Below, piece after piece: positions 25,256 through 32,800 of a stretch of 64,000 nt of DNA; the stretch's first letter is position 1, and each line of letters opens with the position of its first letter. Location of the stretch: contig CBDCCV010000001.1 of assembly GCA_965215025.1 (NCBI GenBank), positions 496,001 to 560,000 of the forward strand, written 5' to 3'. Under the pieces are notes generated by a model. The model was not told the origin of the DNA. It was given only the letters and a program-made list of their open reading frames with translations, and did not search any database. The stretch is from CBDCCV01 sp965215025 (lineage in GTDB: Bacteria > Bacteroidota > Rhodothermia > Rhodothermales > Salinibacteraceae). The translations under genes were made by a program, and so were the position numbers.

Positions 25256-25509
25256 GGCCCCACTCCGCTCGCGTGTGGTCCTTTTGAGAGAAATTCCTTC
25301 CGGCGAAAAGGGGACGCTTTATGCGGCGGCCTGCGCAAAGGGCGTCATGCGGAGGTACTCATCAAAGCTGGAGAGCGCTCTCGCCGTTGAGGTCGCCTTC
25401 GGCAACCCCGGCGCCCTGCTCGGTGAAGCGGCAGGTGACGGCCGCGCCCTGCCGCCCGGAGGCACCAGAGGAAAGCGGGCGTGCCCTCTCTCTTACCCGT
25501 TCCCCTGAA
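25256..25509. other. 254-bp spacer without a supported gene
   Basis: Short open frames in this gap have no recognisable family features and no convincing start. A minus-strand segment near 25320-25370 ends like a protein C-terminus (FDEYLRMTPFAQAAA) but has no upstream body in frame. It could be a gene relic; I cannot support more. Confidence 0.3.
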
Positions 25510-25746
25510 TCACTGCTCGTAGTTCTCGACGGTGTCGGGGCCGCGCAGCTCGGTCTGGTCGGGGTCCTCGCCGAACTCCTCTTTGGCGCGGCGCTGGCGC
25601 AGGAGATCCCACTGCTGATCGAGTTCGACCTCGACGGCTTCGAGGCGCTCCTGCTCGGCCGCGCTCCGGTCGGCGCCTTTGTCGAAGAGCGTCTGCCTTT
25701 CCTCATTGAGCGCCTCGATGCGCTTCATCACGTCCTTGTCCGTCAT
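25510..25746 (-). CDS. DUF2630 family protein
   Basis: 78 residues from the ATG at 25746, chosen because the family begins at MTDKDVMKRIEALNEE. The rest is a charged helical pair ending in VELDQQWDLLRQRRAKEEFG and DPDQTELRGPDTVENYEQ, the hallmark of DUF2630. Function unknown. It is 44 bp downstream of the esterase gene. Confidence 0.92.
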   Translation of the reverse strand: MTDKDVMKRIEALNEERQTLFDKGADRSAAEQERLEAVEVELDQQWDLLRQRRAKEEFGEDPDQTELRGPDTVENYEQ

Positions 25747-25790
25747 GGCGCGTCCTCCTTCTGATGAGTAGGTGATGGCGGCGGGCCGGC

Positions 25791-26474
25791 TCAGCCTGCC
25801 TCGGCGAGCGACCGCACGAGCGCCTGGGCAAAATCCACCTCGTCCTCGTTTACGACGTGGCCCATCCCCGGATAGATCCGCTTCGTCACCTCGGCATCGA
25901 GGCGTTGGAAAACGGCAGCCGTTTCTTCGACGCGCGCCAAGGGGATGTGCGCGTCGCGGTCGGAGCAGCCCAGGAAAACGGGCGTGCCGCCGAGCGATCC
26001 GGAGTAGCTCGGCAGCGGCGCCTCCTGCGGGCCGATGAGGCCGCCGCTCCACGCGATGACGCCGCCGTAGCGTTGCGGGTGCTCCGCTGCGTAGTCGAGC
26101 GCGAGGCAGGCCCCCTGCGAGAAGCCCAGAAGCACCGTCTGCCCTGCGGGCACGCCGCCAGCCTCAACCTCCGCCAGCACCTCGGCGATGGCGCGCAGGC
26201 CGGAGGAGCGGCCCGGCTCGTTGCGCTCCGCCGGCGCCAAGAACGAGTACGGATACCACGTGTGCCCGGCCGCCTGCGGCGCGCGGTAGGCCACGCCCTC
26301 GGTGCCAAGCGCCTCAGCGAAGGAGAGGATGCTCTGGGCCGAGGCGCCGCGCCCGTGAACCATCACCACGGCGGCTTTGGCCCCGCTCAGCGCCGCGCCG
26401 GCGCTACGGACGGGCTGCCCCTGGTGTGGGCCGGGCGGGTTGGCGGCGCTTGTGGCGTGTGGCACGGTCTCCAT
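25791..26474 (-). CDS. Phospholipase/carboxylesterase family alpha/beta hydrolase (MhqD-like)
   Basis: 227 residues from the ATG at 26474; upstream codons lie in repeat DNA. MVHGRGAS provides the oxyanion loop, LGFSQGACLALDYA the nucleophile Ser, LGCSDRDAHIP the Asp and GMGHVV the catalytic His. This matches the small phospholipase/carboxylesterase family. The adjacent upstream gene is a ring-cleaving dioxygenase of the MhqO type, so the two resemble the mhqO-mhqD quinone-response pair of Bacillus. Esterase substrate unknown. Confidence 0.88.
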   Translation of the reverse strand: METVPHATSAANPPGPHQGQPVRSAGAALSGAKAAVVMVHGRGASAQSILSFAEALGTEGVAYRAPQAAGHTWYPYSFLAPAERNEPGRSSGLRAIAEVLAEVEAGGVPAGQTVLLGFSQGACLALDYAAEHPQRYGGVIAWSGGLIGPQEAPLPSYSGSLGGTPVFLGCSDRDAHIPLARVEETAAVFQRLDAEVTKRIYPGMGHVVNEDEVDFAQALVRSLAEAG

Positions 26475-26500
26475 GGGGGATGAGCGTTTCTGCCGGCAAA

Positions 26501-26589
26501 TGACGACGGACGATGGACGGCCGAAGGCCTGCCCCGGCACCGGGGACGCTCAGGATCCGCGGTCGTCTGCCGTCGGCCGTCCGTCGTCG
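26501..26589. repeat. Inverted repeat (GACGACGGACGA family) overlapping a gene end
   Basis: Left arm 26501-26522 (GACGACGGACGATGGACGG) and right arm 26561-26589 (GGCCGTCCGTCGTC core) enclose a smaller CCCCGG-CACCGGGG palindrome. The right arm is inside the dioxygenase gene and encodes its C-terminal DDGRPTADDRGS. Confidence 0.8.
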
Positions 26590-27548
26590 CCCGAAGGGAT
26601 GCGGAGCGCCGGAAGATGCGCCTCGATGGCGGCACGGCGGTCTTCGAGCCAGGGCGGGAGCTTGAGCGCGGTGCCGAGCGCTTCTTCGTCTTCGTCCAGG
26701 AGAAAGCCCGGCGGGTCCGTGGCAATCTCGAAGAGGACGCCGCCCGTGTGCCGGCGGTCGCGGAAGTAGATCGAGCGGAAGTACTGCCGGTCCTGAACGT
26801 CGGTGACGCGGAGGCCGCGCTCGAGGAGCCGCTCGCGCCAGTGGGCCTGCGCCTCGTCGTCATCGGCGCGGAAGGCAACGTGGTGCACCGTGCCGGCGCC
26901 CGCGCGCCCGCGTTGCGCCGTGTCCACGAGGTCGATGGCGCTGCCGCCGCGTCCGCCGGCCGAGGGCGCCTCCAGGCGCGTGCGCTCGTCCTCGGCGCCC
27001 GCCTCTTCCCATCCGAAGACTTCCGTGAAAAGCGCGGAGACCGAGGCCGTGTCGGACACGTCCAGCGTGACGGCGTCGAAGTGGCGCAGCGCGTGCTCGG
27101 CCGGGACCGATCCGCCGCCCCATCCGCCCTCGTCCAGGTGGGGGCGGAAGACGAGTTCGAGCGGCAGCCCGTGCGGATCGGCCAGGTGGAGCACCTGCCG
27201 CCCGAAGCGCCGCTCCGGCCCTGTGAACGCGACGCCGTGCTCGGCCAGGCGATCCATCCAGAAGCTCAGCGCGCCCTCGGGCGCGGCGAACGCCGTGGCG
27301 CCGGCCATGCCGCTGCCAGACCGCCCCGGCACCGCGTTCGCCCACGGGAAAAAGGTGAGGATCGTCCCCGGCCGGCCCGCCGCATCGCCGTAGTAGAGGT
27401 GGTAGGTGCCGGGATCGTCAAAGTTGACGGTGCGCTTGACGAGGCGCAGGCCCAGCGTGCCGGCGTAGAAGTCCACGTTCGGCTGCGCCGCGCCGGCGAT
27501 GGCCGTGACGTGGTGGAGGCCGCTGATCTTCTTCTCTTCCGGCTCCAT
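26550..27548 (-). CDS. Ring-cleaving dioxygenase, two VOC domains (MhqO-like)
   Basis: 332 residues. The first VOC domain starts ISGLHHVTAIAGAAQPNVDFYAGTLGLRLVKRTVNFDDP and contains YHLYYGDAAGRPGTILTFFPW. The second has LRHFDAVTLDVSDT, TVHHVAFRADDDEAQAHWRE and DRRHTGGVLFEIATDPPGF. The His residues and the Glu in FEIATD are the expected metal ligands. The family is linked to quinone and electrophile resistance. The last ~12 residues come from repeat DNA, so the native C-terminus was probably shorter or different. Confidence 0.9.
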   Translation of the reverse strand: MEPEEKKISGLHHVTAIAGAAQPNVDFYAGTLGLRLVKRTVNFDDPGTYHLYYGDAAGRPGTILTFFPWANAVPGRSGSGMAGATAFAAPEGALSFWMDRLAEHGVAFTGPERRFGRQVLHLADPHGLPLELVFRPHLDEGGWGGGSVPAEHALRHFDAVTLDVSDTASVSALFTEVFGWEEAGAEDERTRLEAPSAGGRGGSAIDLVDTAQRGRAGAGTVHHVAFRADDDEAQAHWRERLLERGLRVTDVQDRQYFRSIYFRDRRHTGGVLFEIATDPPGFLLDEDEEALGTALKLPPWLEDRRAAIEAHLPALRIPSGDDGRPTADDRGS

Positions 27549-27713
27549 GCCTCTTTATCGGTTCGCTCGGCCCCGGCTGGCGCCGGGGCTAATCCGCCGA
27601 ACGGCATCACCAGACAGCCGAGCGCCGCGCTCAAGCGGACCTGAGCGCGGCGCGGCGTCTTCTTCCGATGGCGGGCCGCGCAACGCAAGCAGCGCGGCGG
27701 CGGCGCGGCGGCG

Positions 27714-27980
27714 TCAGCTCCGCGCGCGTGAGCCGGCAAACTGCCGGTAGAGGAACAGCAGGAGCAGCGCGCCCAGGATGGCGATGATGAAGCTGCCGAT
27801 GTTGAACCCGGTAACGTCGCCCGTTCCGAAGAGCAGCCCCCCGATGAAGCCGCCCACGATGGCGCCGGCGATGCCGATCAAGATGGTGACGATGATGCCG
27901 CCCGGATCGGAGCCGGGCATGATGAACTTAGCGATAGCGCCTGCGATGAGGCCGAAGAGAATCCATGCAAGAATGCCCAC
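27714..27980 (-). CDS. GlsB/YeaQ/YmgE-family stress-response membrane protein
   Basis: 88 residues with GTG start at 27980. Three hydrophobic segments, GILAWILFGLIAGAIAKFIMPG followed by a Gly-rich helix (GIAGAIVGGFIGGLL) and a C-terminal helix, match the transglycosylase-associated/GlsB family. An inner-membrane stress protein of unclear mechanism. A Bacteroidota-like promoter lies upstream at 28067-28038. Confidence 0.93.
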   Translation of the reverse strand: MGILAWILFGLIAGAIAKFIMPGSDPGGIIVTILIGIAGAIVGGFIGGLLFGTGDVTGFNIGSFIIAILGALLLLFLYRQFAGSRARS

Positions 27981-28037
27981 GGTTGTCGTCCTCTATTATG
28001 GTGAAGGCGGTGGAAAAGCGAGAGCGTACAGCGGCAC

Positions 28038-28067
28038 GAAGATTACGCAAAGGCAACCCAAAAGCAA
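28038..28067 (-). promoter_or_regulatory. Bacteroidota-type promoter candidate for the GlsB-family gene
   Basis: On the minus strand TTG (28067-28065), 19 bp, then TAATCTTC (28045-28038) resembles the TTTG / TAnnTTTG arrangement. The start codon is 58 bp downstream. Confidence 0.35.
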
Positions 28068-28131
28068 GTCCGTACGGTTTCGTTGCACAACGCGCGCCTC
28101 GTTACGCGCCGCCGGCAGCACCGTTTGACCC

Positions 28132-29301
28132 TCAGGCAGCCTGCCCAGCCGCTTCTTTGAGCGCCTCGACGTGGTCGAGCTTTTCCCAGGAGAACTCCGG
28201 CCGGCCGAAGTGCCCGTAGGTCGCCGTGGCGCGGTACTTCGGCTGGAGGAGGTCGAAGCGCTTGGTGATGGCCGTGGGCGAGAGCGCGAACGTCTCCTGC
28301 ACGGCCTCGACGAGCTGCGCGTCCGGGAGGACGCCCGTGCCGTAGGTCTGCACGTCGATGGAGACGGGTTCGGCCACGCCGATGGCGTAGGCCACCTGCA
28401 CGAGCGCCTCGTCGGCCAGGCCGGCGGCTACGAGGTTTTTGGCCACGTGGCGCGCGGCGTACGTGGCCGAGCGGTCCACCTTAGAGGGGTCCTTGCCACT
28501 GAAGGCGCCGCCGCCGTGCGCGCCCTTGCCGCCGTACGTGTCCACGATGATCTTACGGCCCGTCAGCCCCGTGTCGCCGTGCGGCCCGCCGATGACGAAG
28601 CGGCCCGTGGGGTTGACGTGCAGGATGAGGTCGTCGTCCAAAAGCTCCTCAGGCAGCGCGCGCGGGAGCAGGATCTCCTTGACGTCGCGGCGGATCTCGT
28701 CGAGCGTGACGGCCTCGTCGTGCTGCGTGGAAACGACCACGGTGTGGATGCGCCGCGGCGTCTGCCGGTCCTCCTCGTACTCGATGGTGACCTGGCTTTT
28801 GGAATCGGGCCGGAGGTAGGTCATCCGGTCGCCCGCTTTGCGGATGGCGGCCAGCTCGCGCATAAGCCCGTGCGCAAACATGATCGCCATCGGCATCAGC
28901 TCCTCGGTCTCGCGCGAGGCGTAGCCGAACATCATGCCCTGGTCACCGGCGCCCTGCTCTTGGTCGAGGCCGCGGCCTTCGTCCACGCCCTGGGCGATGT
29001 CCGGACTCTGCTCGTGGATCGAAGAGATGACGCCGCACGAGTCCGCGTCGAAGCGCAGGAGCGGGTCCGTGTAGCCGATGTCGCGGATCACGGCGCGGGC
29101 GATGTCCTGCACGTCCACGTAGGCCTCGGAGGAGACCTCGCCGGAGAGGACCACCAGGCCGGTGGTAACGAGCGTCTCGACGGCCACGCGGCTGTTGGGG
29201 TCCTCAGCCAGGAGCGCGTCTAAGATGGCGTCGGAGATCTGATCGGAGACTTTATCGGGGTGCCCCTCGGAGACGGATTCCGACGTGAAGAGGTAAGCCA
29301 T
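28132..29301 (-). CDS. metK: S-adenosylmethionine synthetase
   Basis: 389 residues from the ATG at 29301 (MAYLFTSESVSEGHPDKVSDQ). Signature motifs: GHPDK with His14 and Lys17, GAGDQGMMFGYA, the P-loop-like GGGAFSGKDPSKVDRSA, and a C-terminal ATYGHFGR. It forms S-adenosylmethionine from ATP and methionine in the cytoplasm, with Mg2+ and K+. No SAM riboswitch fold is apparent in the spacer upstream. Confidence 0.98.
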   Translation of the reverse strand: MAYLFTSESVSEGHPDKVSDQISDAILDALLAEDPNSRVAVETLVTTGLVVLSGEVSSEAYVDVQDIARAVIRDIGYTDPLLRFDADSCGVISSIHEQSPDIAQGVDEGRGLDQEQGAGDQGMMFGYASRETEELMPMAIMFAHGLMRELAAIRKAGDRMTYLRPDSKSQVTIEYEEDRQTPRRIHTVVVSTQHDEAVTLDEIRRDVKEILLPRALPEELLDDDLILHVNPTGRFVIGGPHGDTGLTGRKIIVDTYGGKGAHGGGAFSGKDPSKVDRSATYAARHVAKNLVAAGLADEALVQVAYAIGVAEPVSIDVQTYGTGVLPDAQLVEAVQETFALSPTAITKRFDLLQPKYRATATYGHFGRPEFSWEKLDHVEALKEAAGQAA

Positions 29302-29380
29302 AGAGCGGGAAGGGGGCGCGGTTCGTTGCAGAGGAAGGCGGAAAAATAGGCAGGTAGCGGGAAGCCGAGCGGCGGTTTCC

Positions 29381-29485
29381 GTCATCCTGAATCCCGCCTC
29401 AAGTGCGGGACAGGCTCCGCGAAGGATCTCCGATGCCTAAAGAAGGCTGCCGAATGGGGAGATCTTTCGCTACGATCAAGATGAC
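29381..29485. repeat. GTCATCCTGAA...ATGAC palindromic repeat, copy 1
   Basis: Begins GTCATCCTGAATCCCGCC, includes GGGACAGGCTCCGCGAAGGA and ends GATCAAGATGAC, with partly complementary ends. The copy at 52798-52895 is in the opposite orientation and shares the GTCATCCTGAA, CAGGCTCCG and GAAGGATCT segments. Repeats of this look are common between bacterial genes. Confidence 0.8.
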
Positions 29486-29631
29486 GAGATCGCGCATCTT
29501 GCTGCGACCTGTTCAAAACGGATGAGAGCTTATGCGCGAGGCACAGCCCGCAAGATACAAGCACGCCGCATCAAGTGCACGGCGCGGGCCGGCGCTAACG
29601 TGCGAAGTCTGCATCAAACGCCGGGGTCGAA

Positions 29632-29661
29632 TTGCTTCTGGCGAGGCGGCCCCTTAGTTTC
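29632..29661 (+). promoter_or_regulatory. Bacteroidota-type promoter candidate for acpP-fabF
   Basis: TTG at 29632-29634, 20 bp, then TAGTTTC at 29655-29661, close to TAnnTTTG. The acpP start is 137 bp downstream. Confidence 0.35.
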
Positions 29662-29798
29662 CGTGGCTTGAACGCAGGTACGGACGCTTCCAACGCACCG
29701 CGTTTCAACGCACCGCGTTCCCGCGCGCGCCACGGAAGCCGTCCGCCCCTCACCCCGTCCCCACTACCAGACGCACCCGCTACGGAGGCTTCCCCAAC

Positions 29799-30044
29799 AT
29801 GGCTGATACGATTGAGTCCAAGGTCCACGCCATCATCGAAGAAAAGCTCGGCGTTGACGAGTCCGAGATCACGCGCGACGCCTCGTTCACGGACGACCTC
29901 GGCGCCGACTCGCTCGACACCGTGGAGCTGATCATGGAGTTCGAAAAAGAGTTCGACATCACCATCCCCGACGAGGAGGCCGAGAAGATCGTCACCGTGG
30001 GCGACGCCGTGGACTTCCTCAAAGAGCGCTCGAACGAGGCGTAA
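29799..30044 (+). CDS. acpP: Acyl carrier protein
   Basis: 81 residues, acidic, with the phosphopantetheine-attachment Ser38 in DDLGADSLDTVELIMEFE. Length and sequence are typical of AcpP, the carrier of growing acyl chains in type II fatty acid synthesis. fabF follows 207 bp downstream on the same strand. Confidence 0.98.
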   Translation: MADTIESKVHAIIEEKLGVDESEITRDASFTDDLGADSLDTVELIMEFEKEFDITIPDEEAEKIVTVGDAVDFLKERSNEA

Positions 30045-30251
30045 GCCCTGCGCCGCCGCGCGGGCCGATGGCTTTTCCCGCGCGCGCCGGCGCTCCTGTT
30101 CGTGCAGGCCCCGCGCGGCGCTCTCGGCCGGCGCGGCGTCTGCCTTTTCGCGTGGTGCTGCGCTTCGGCGGGGCGTGGGCGCGGCCGGCCTGCGCCTCGT
30201 GCGGCCTTCGCGTTTTGCGCGCTCGTCTTCTGCCCCACAGGGTTACCCGCT
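30045..30251. other. GC-rich acpP-fabF spacer, no feature seen
   Basis: Very GC-rich sequence with no convincing gene. It probably forms part of an acpP-fabF transcript. Confidence 0.5.
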
Positions 30252-31511
30252 ATGCCTCGTCCCCAACGCAGAGTCGTCGTCACCGGCATGGGCGCCCTCA
30301 CGCCCATCGGCCTCACGGTAGAAGCGTACTGGGAGGCGCTCCTCAACGGCGAGAGCGGCGCGGCGCCCATCGAGCACTTCGACGCCGAGCCGTTCCCGAC
30401 GAAGTTCGCCTGCCAGCTCAAGGGGTTCGACCCGCTGGATCACCTCGACAAGAAAGAGGCCCGGCGGATGGACCCCTTCGTGCAGTACGCCGTGGCCGCC
30501 GGCGACGAGGCGTTGGAAAACGCCGGCCTCGACTCCGAGACGATGGCGCAGGAAGAAAAGGACCGCACCGCCGTGATCTTCGGCACGGGCATCGGCGGGA
30601 TGCACACGTTCCAGGAGCAGACGGAGTCGTTTCTGGAGCACGGGCCGCGCCGCGTCTCGCCGTTTTTCATCCCCACGATGATCCCGGACATGGCCGCCGG
30701 GCACCTCGCCCTGCGCTACGGCTTCCGCGGGCCGAACTACTGCATCATCTCGGCCTGCGCCACGGGCAACAACAACATCGGCGACGCGATGATGCTCATT
30801 GAGCGCGGGCAGGCCGACGCGGCGCTCTGCGGCGGCACCGAGGCCATCATCACGGAGATGGGCCTGGGCGGCTTCAGCGCCATGAAGGCCCTTTCCACGC
30901 GCAACGACGCGCCCGAGAAAGCGAGCCGCCCCTTTGACGCGCACCGCGACGGCTTCGTCATGGGCGACGGCGCCGGCGCGCTCGTCCTCGAATCCCTGGA
31001 GCACGCCAAGCGCCGAGGCGCCGAGATCTACGCCGAGGTCCTCGGCATGGGCCTCTCCGACGACGCCTACCACTACGCCGCGCCCGACCCCGAAGGCTCA
31101 GGCGCCGCCCTGGCGATGGAGAACCTCTTCCGCGACGCCGGCCTGCGGCCCGAGGACGTGGACTACCTCAACATGCACGGCACCTCGACGCCCTTGGGCG
31201 ACGTGGCCGAGACGAAGGCCATCAAGAAAGCCTTTGGCGACCATGCGTATGAGATGAACCTCTCCTCGACGAAGAGCATGACGGGCCACCTCCTGGGCGC
31301 AGCCGGCGCCATCGAAGCCATCGCCACGATCCTGGCGATCAAGCACGACACGGTCCCGCCCACGATCAACTTCGAGGAGGCCGACCCGGAGTGTGACTTG
31401 AACTACACCTTCAACGAGCCGCAGGAGCGCCCGGTGAACGTGGCCGTCTCGAACGCCTTCGGCTTCGGCGGGCACAACACCTCGGTGGCCTTCCGCAAGT
31501 TTGAGGGGTGA
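30252..31511 (+). CDS. fabF: Beta-ketoacyl-ACP synthase II
   Basis: 419 residues from the ATG at 30252 (MPRPQRRVVVTGMGALTPIG). The catalytic triad is visible: Cys169 in ISACATGNNNIGDA, His309 in NMHGTSTPLGD and His346 in SMTGHLLGAAGA. C-terminal GFGGHNTSVAF closes the fold. It elongates acyl-ACP with malonyl-ACP. Its last 51 bp are repeated with 45/51 identity at 32696-32746, 1.2 kb downstream, which marks the edge of an inserted segment. Confidence 0.98.
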   Translation: MPRPQRRVVVTGMGALTPIGLTVEAYWEALLNGESGAAPIEHFDAEPFPTKFACQLKGFDPLDHLDKKEARRMDPFVQYAVAAGDEALENAGLDSETMAQEEKDRTAVIFGTGIGGMHTFQEQTESFLEHGPRRVSPFFIPTMIPDMAAGHLALRYGFRGPNYCIISACATGNNNIGDAMMLIERGQADAALCGGTEAIITEMGLGGFSAMKALSTRNDAPEKASRPFDAHRDGFVMGDGAGALVLESLEHAKRRGAEIYAEVLGMGLSDDAYHYAAPDPEGSGAALAMENLFRDAGLRPEDVDYLNMHGTSTPLGDVAETKAIKKAFGDHAYEMNLSSTKSMTGHLLGAAGAIEAIATILAIKHDTVPPTINFEEADPECDLNYTFNEPQERPVNVAVSNAFGFGGHNTSVAFRKFEG

Positions 31512-31604
31512 GGTGTTAGAGGCAAGTTGTATTGTCAACGATATCAAAGAATATCATCCGCACACCACCTGTCAGTTGGTACCCTCATCCATCTTCTTGC
31601 CTTC

Positions 31605-32274
31605 GTGAAACTGGAGGATATCAAGACTCGCGCCCGCCAACTCGTTGAGAAGGGTCGGGGAGTACAAAGCACTGAATACGATGTTAGCGGATTCGGCTCT
31701 TCTGTTGACTCCGAGCGCTTCAACGATTTTAGATCGTCTGCTCTGTCCTTTCTCAGCAGAGTCTTTGGTGAGGACTCTCCTTATTACAAAGAGTTCGACA
31801 AGAGAGTAACCTCATCAAGCCCCTATGACACAAAGAGAGGCATGGGCATCCTTAACAGCATGTGAAGAAGAAATATCAGGCGGGTGGCTCTTCACCACGA
31901 AGGGCTTGGTGTCAGCAGAAGTGTTCACCAACTTCTTGGATATGGCTGAGCACCTTTTAGCCGAGGGCTACAAAGATCCTGCTGCTGTTCTTTCAGGAAG
32001 CGTTTTGGAAGAGCACCTCCGACAACTCTGTGACAGAAACGGACTGCCAGTCGAGACCGTCCGTAATGGCAAAGTCTCTCCGTTAAAAGCAGATAGGCTC
32101 AACGCTGAACTGGCAAAGGCAGGTGTCTATAATAAGCTGGTCCAGAAGAGCGTGACCGCGTGGCTTGATCTCAGGAATCAAGCAGCGCACGGTCGCTACG
32201 CTGAATATGATAAAGCACAGGTCAGACTTATGATGAGCGGCGTAATCGACTTCGTCTCCAGATTGCCCGTATGA
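31605..32274 (+). pseudogene. HEPN-like protein gene broken by a single frameshift
   Basis: One coding region is split between two frames. The first part starts at GTG 31605 (KLEDIKTRARQLVEKG) and stops at TGA 31863-31865 after MGILNSM. Removing one T near 31861-31863 joins it to the second part (EEEISGGWLFTTKGLVSAEVF), which ends at 32274. The second part contains LRNQAAHG (32170-32193), the RNxxxH motif of HEPN-type RNases and related DUF4145-like proteins. GC content is clearly lower than in neighbouring genes, suggesting transfer. It may be a real pseudogene, a programmed frameshift or a sequencing error. Confidence 0.65.
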
Positions 32275-32501
32275 GACACCTCGCTACTACCATGCGCCGA
32301 GGCGGGCGGGCGCTCATTCGAACGTACTGTGAGGCTGGCATTAAGCCCCTCGGCGCACTTCACCTCGCCTCTACGGTGACGATGGGCGCCGACTACTTCT
32401 GTACCACCAACGACCCTCTGCTCCGGAAAGCGCGGGAGGCGAACACCGCGTCCACCCGCGTCGTTGACCCCGTCGAACTGGCCGCCGCCTTAAAGCTATA
32501 A
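32271..32501 (+). pseudogene. C-terminal remnant of a PIN-domain protein
   Basis: 76 codons overlapping the preceding stop by ATGA. The part KPLGALHLASTVTMGADYFCTTNDPLLRKA resembles the C-terminal half of PIN/VapC nucleases (K-x-LDALHLA, then CTTNDxLLR). The N-terminal half with the first catalytic Asp is absent, and the conserved Asp of LDALH is Gly here. It is therefore unlikely to be an active nuclease. Confidence 0.6.
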
Positions 32502-32505
32502 AGCC

Positions 32506-32682
32506 ATGAGCCGTACCGCCTCTTCTGCGCCCTCCCGCCGGACCGGCGCCGCGCGGTTTCTGCAGCAGTACGGCCCCGGCCTCGGCGACTACACGGCAGA
32601 GCGGGACGCCCTGCTCGAAGGCCTAAGCATGGAGGACGTGCTGCGGCTGGTGAAAGAGCACGAGCGGGAACAGGGGGAATAA
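32506..32682 (+). CDS. Small hypothetical protein (58 aa) in the fabF-tail island
   Basis: ATG at 32506, four bases after the PIN remnant, to TAA at 32680-32682. The product has a Ser/Arg-rich start followed by ARFLQQYGPGLGDYTAERD and a helix MEDVLRLVKEHEREQGE. The codon use is plausible and the size fits an antitoxin or small regulator, but I do not recognise a family. Confidence 0.45.
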   Translation: MSRTASSAPSRRTGAARFLQQYGPGLGDYTAERDALLEGLSMEDVLRLVKEHEREQGE

Positions 32683-32692
32683 GACCGCCCTT

Positions 32693-32746
32693 AACGGCTT
32701 CGGCGGCCACAACATCTCGGTGGCCTTCCGGAAGCTCGAAGGGTGA
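32693..32746 (+). pseudogene. Detached fabF 3'-end remnant
   Basis: Eighteen codons in frame (NGFGGHNISVAFRKLEG and stop) match the C-terminus of the intact FabF 1.2 kb upstream (GFGGHNTSVAFRKFEG). Over 51 bp, 45 positions are identical. Most differences are at third codon positions, so this is the tail of a homologous fabF gene and not chance similarity. Confidence 0.8.
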
Positions 32747-32800
32747 AAGCATGGGTCGGCAGAGAGCGGCCTGCACAAGCACCTACCGAGGGCACCGCCG

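Larger units (their letters stand above)
29302..29798. other. 497-bp divergent spacer between metK and acpP
   Basis: The spacer holds a GTCATCCTGAA-type repeat (29381-29485) and a promoter candidate for acpP (29632-29661). I see no gene, tRNA or riboswitch in it. Confidence 0.6.

Noticed and set aside
25320..25509. Possible gene relic with C-terminus FDEYLRMTPFAQAAA
   Set aside because: No body in the same frame, no start and no recognisable family; too short to support.
29302..29400. SAM riboswitch upstream of metK
   Set aside because: The leader lacks the conserved SAM-I, II or IV core strings and contains only GC-rich sequence and a dispersed repeat.
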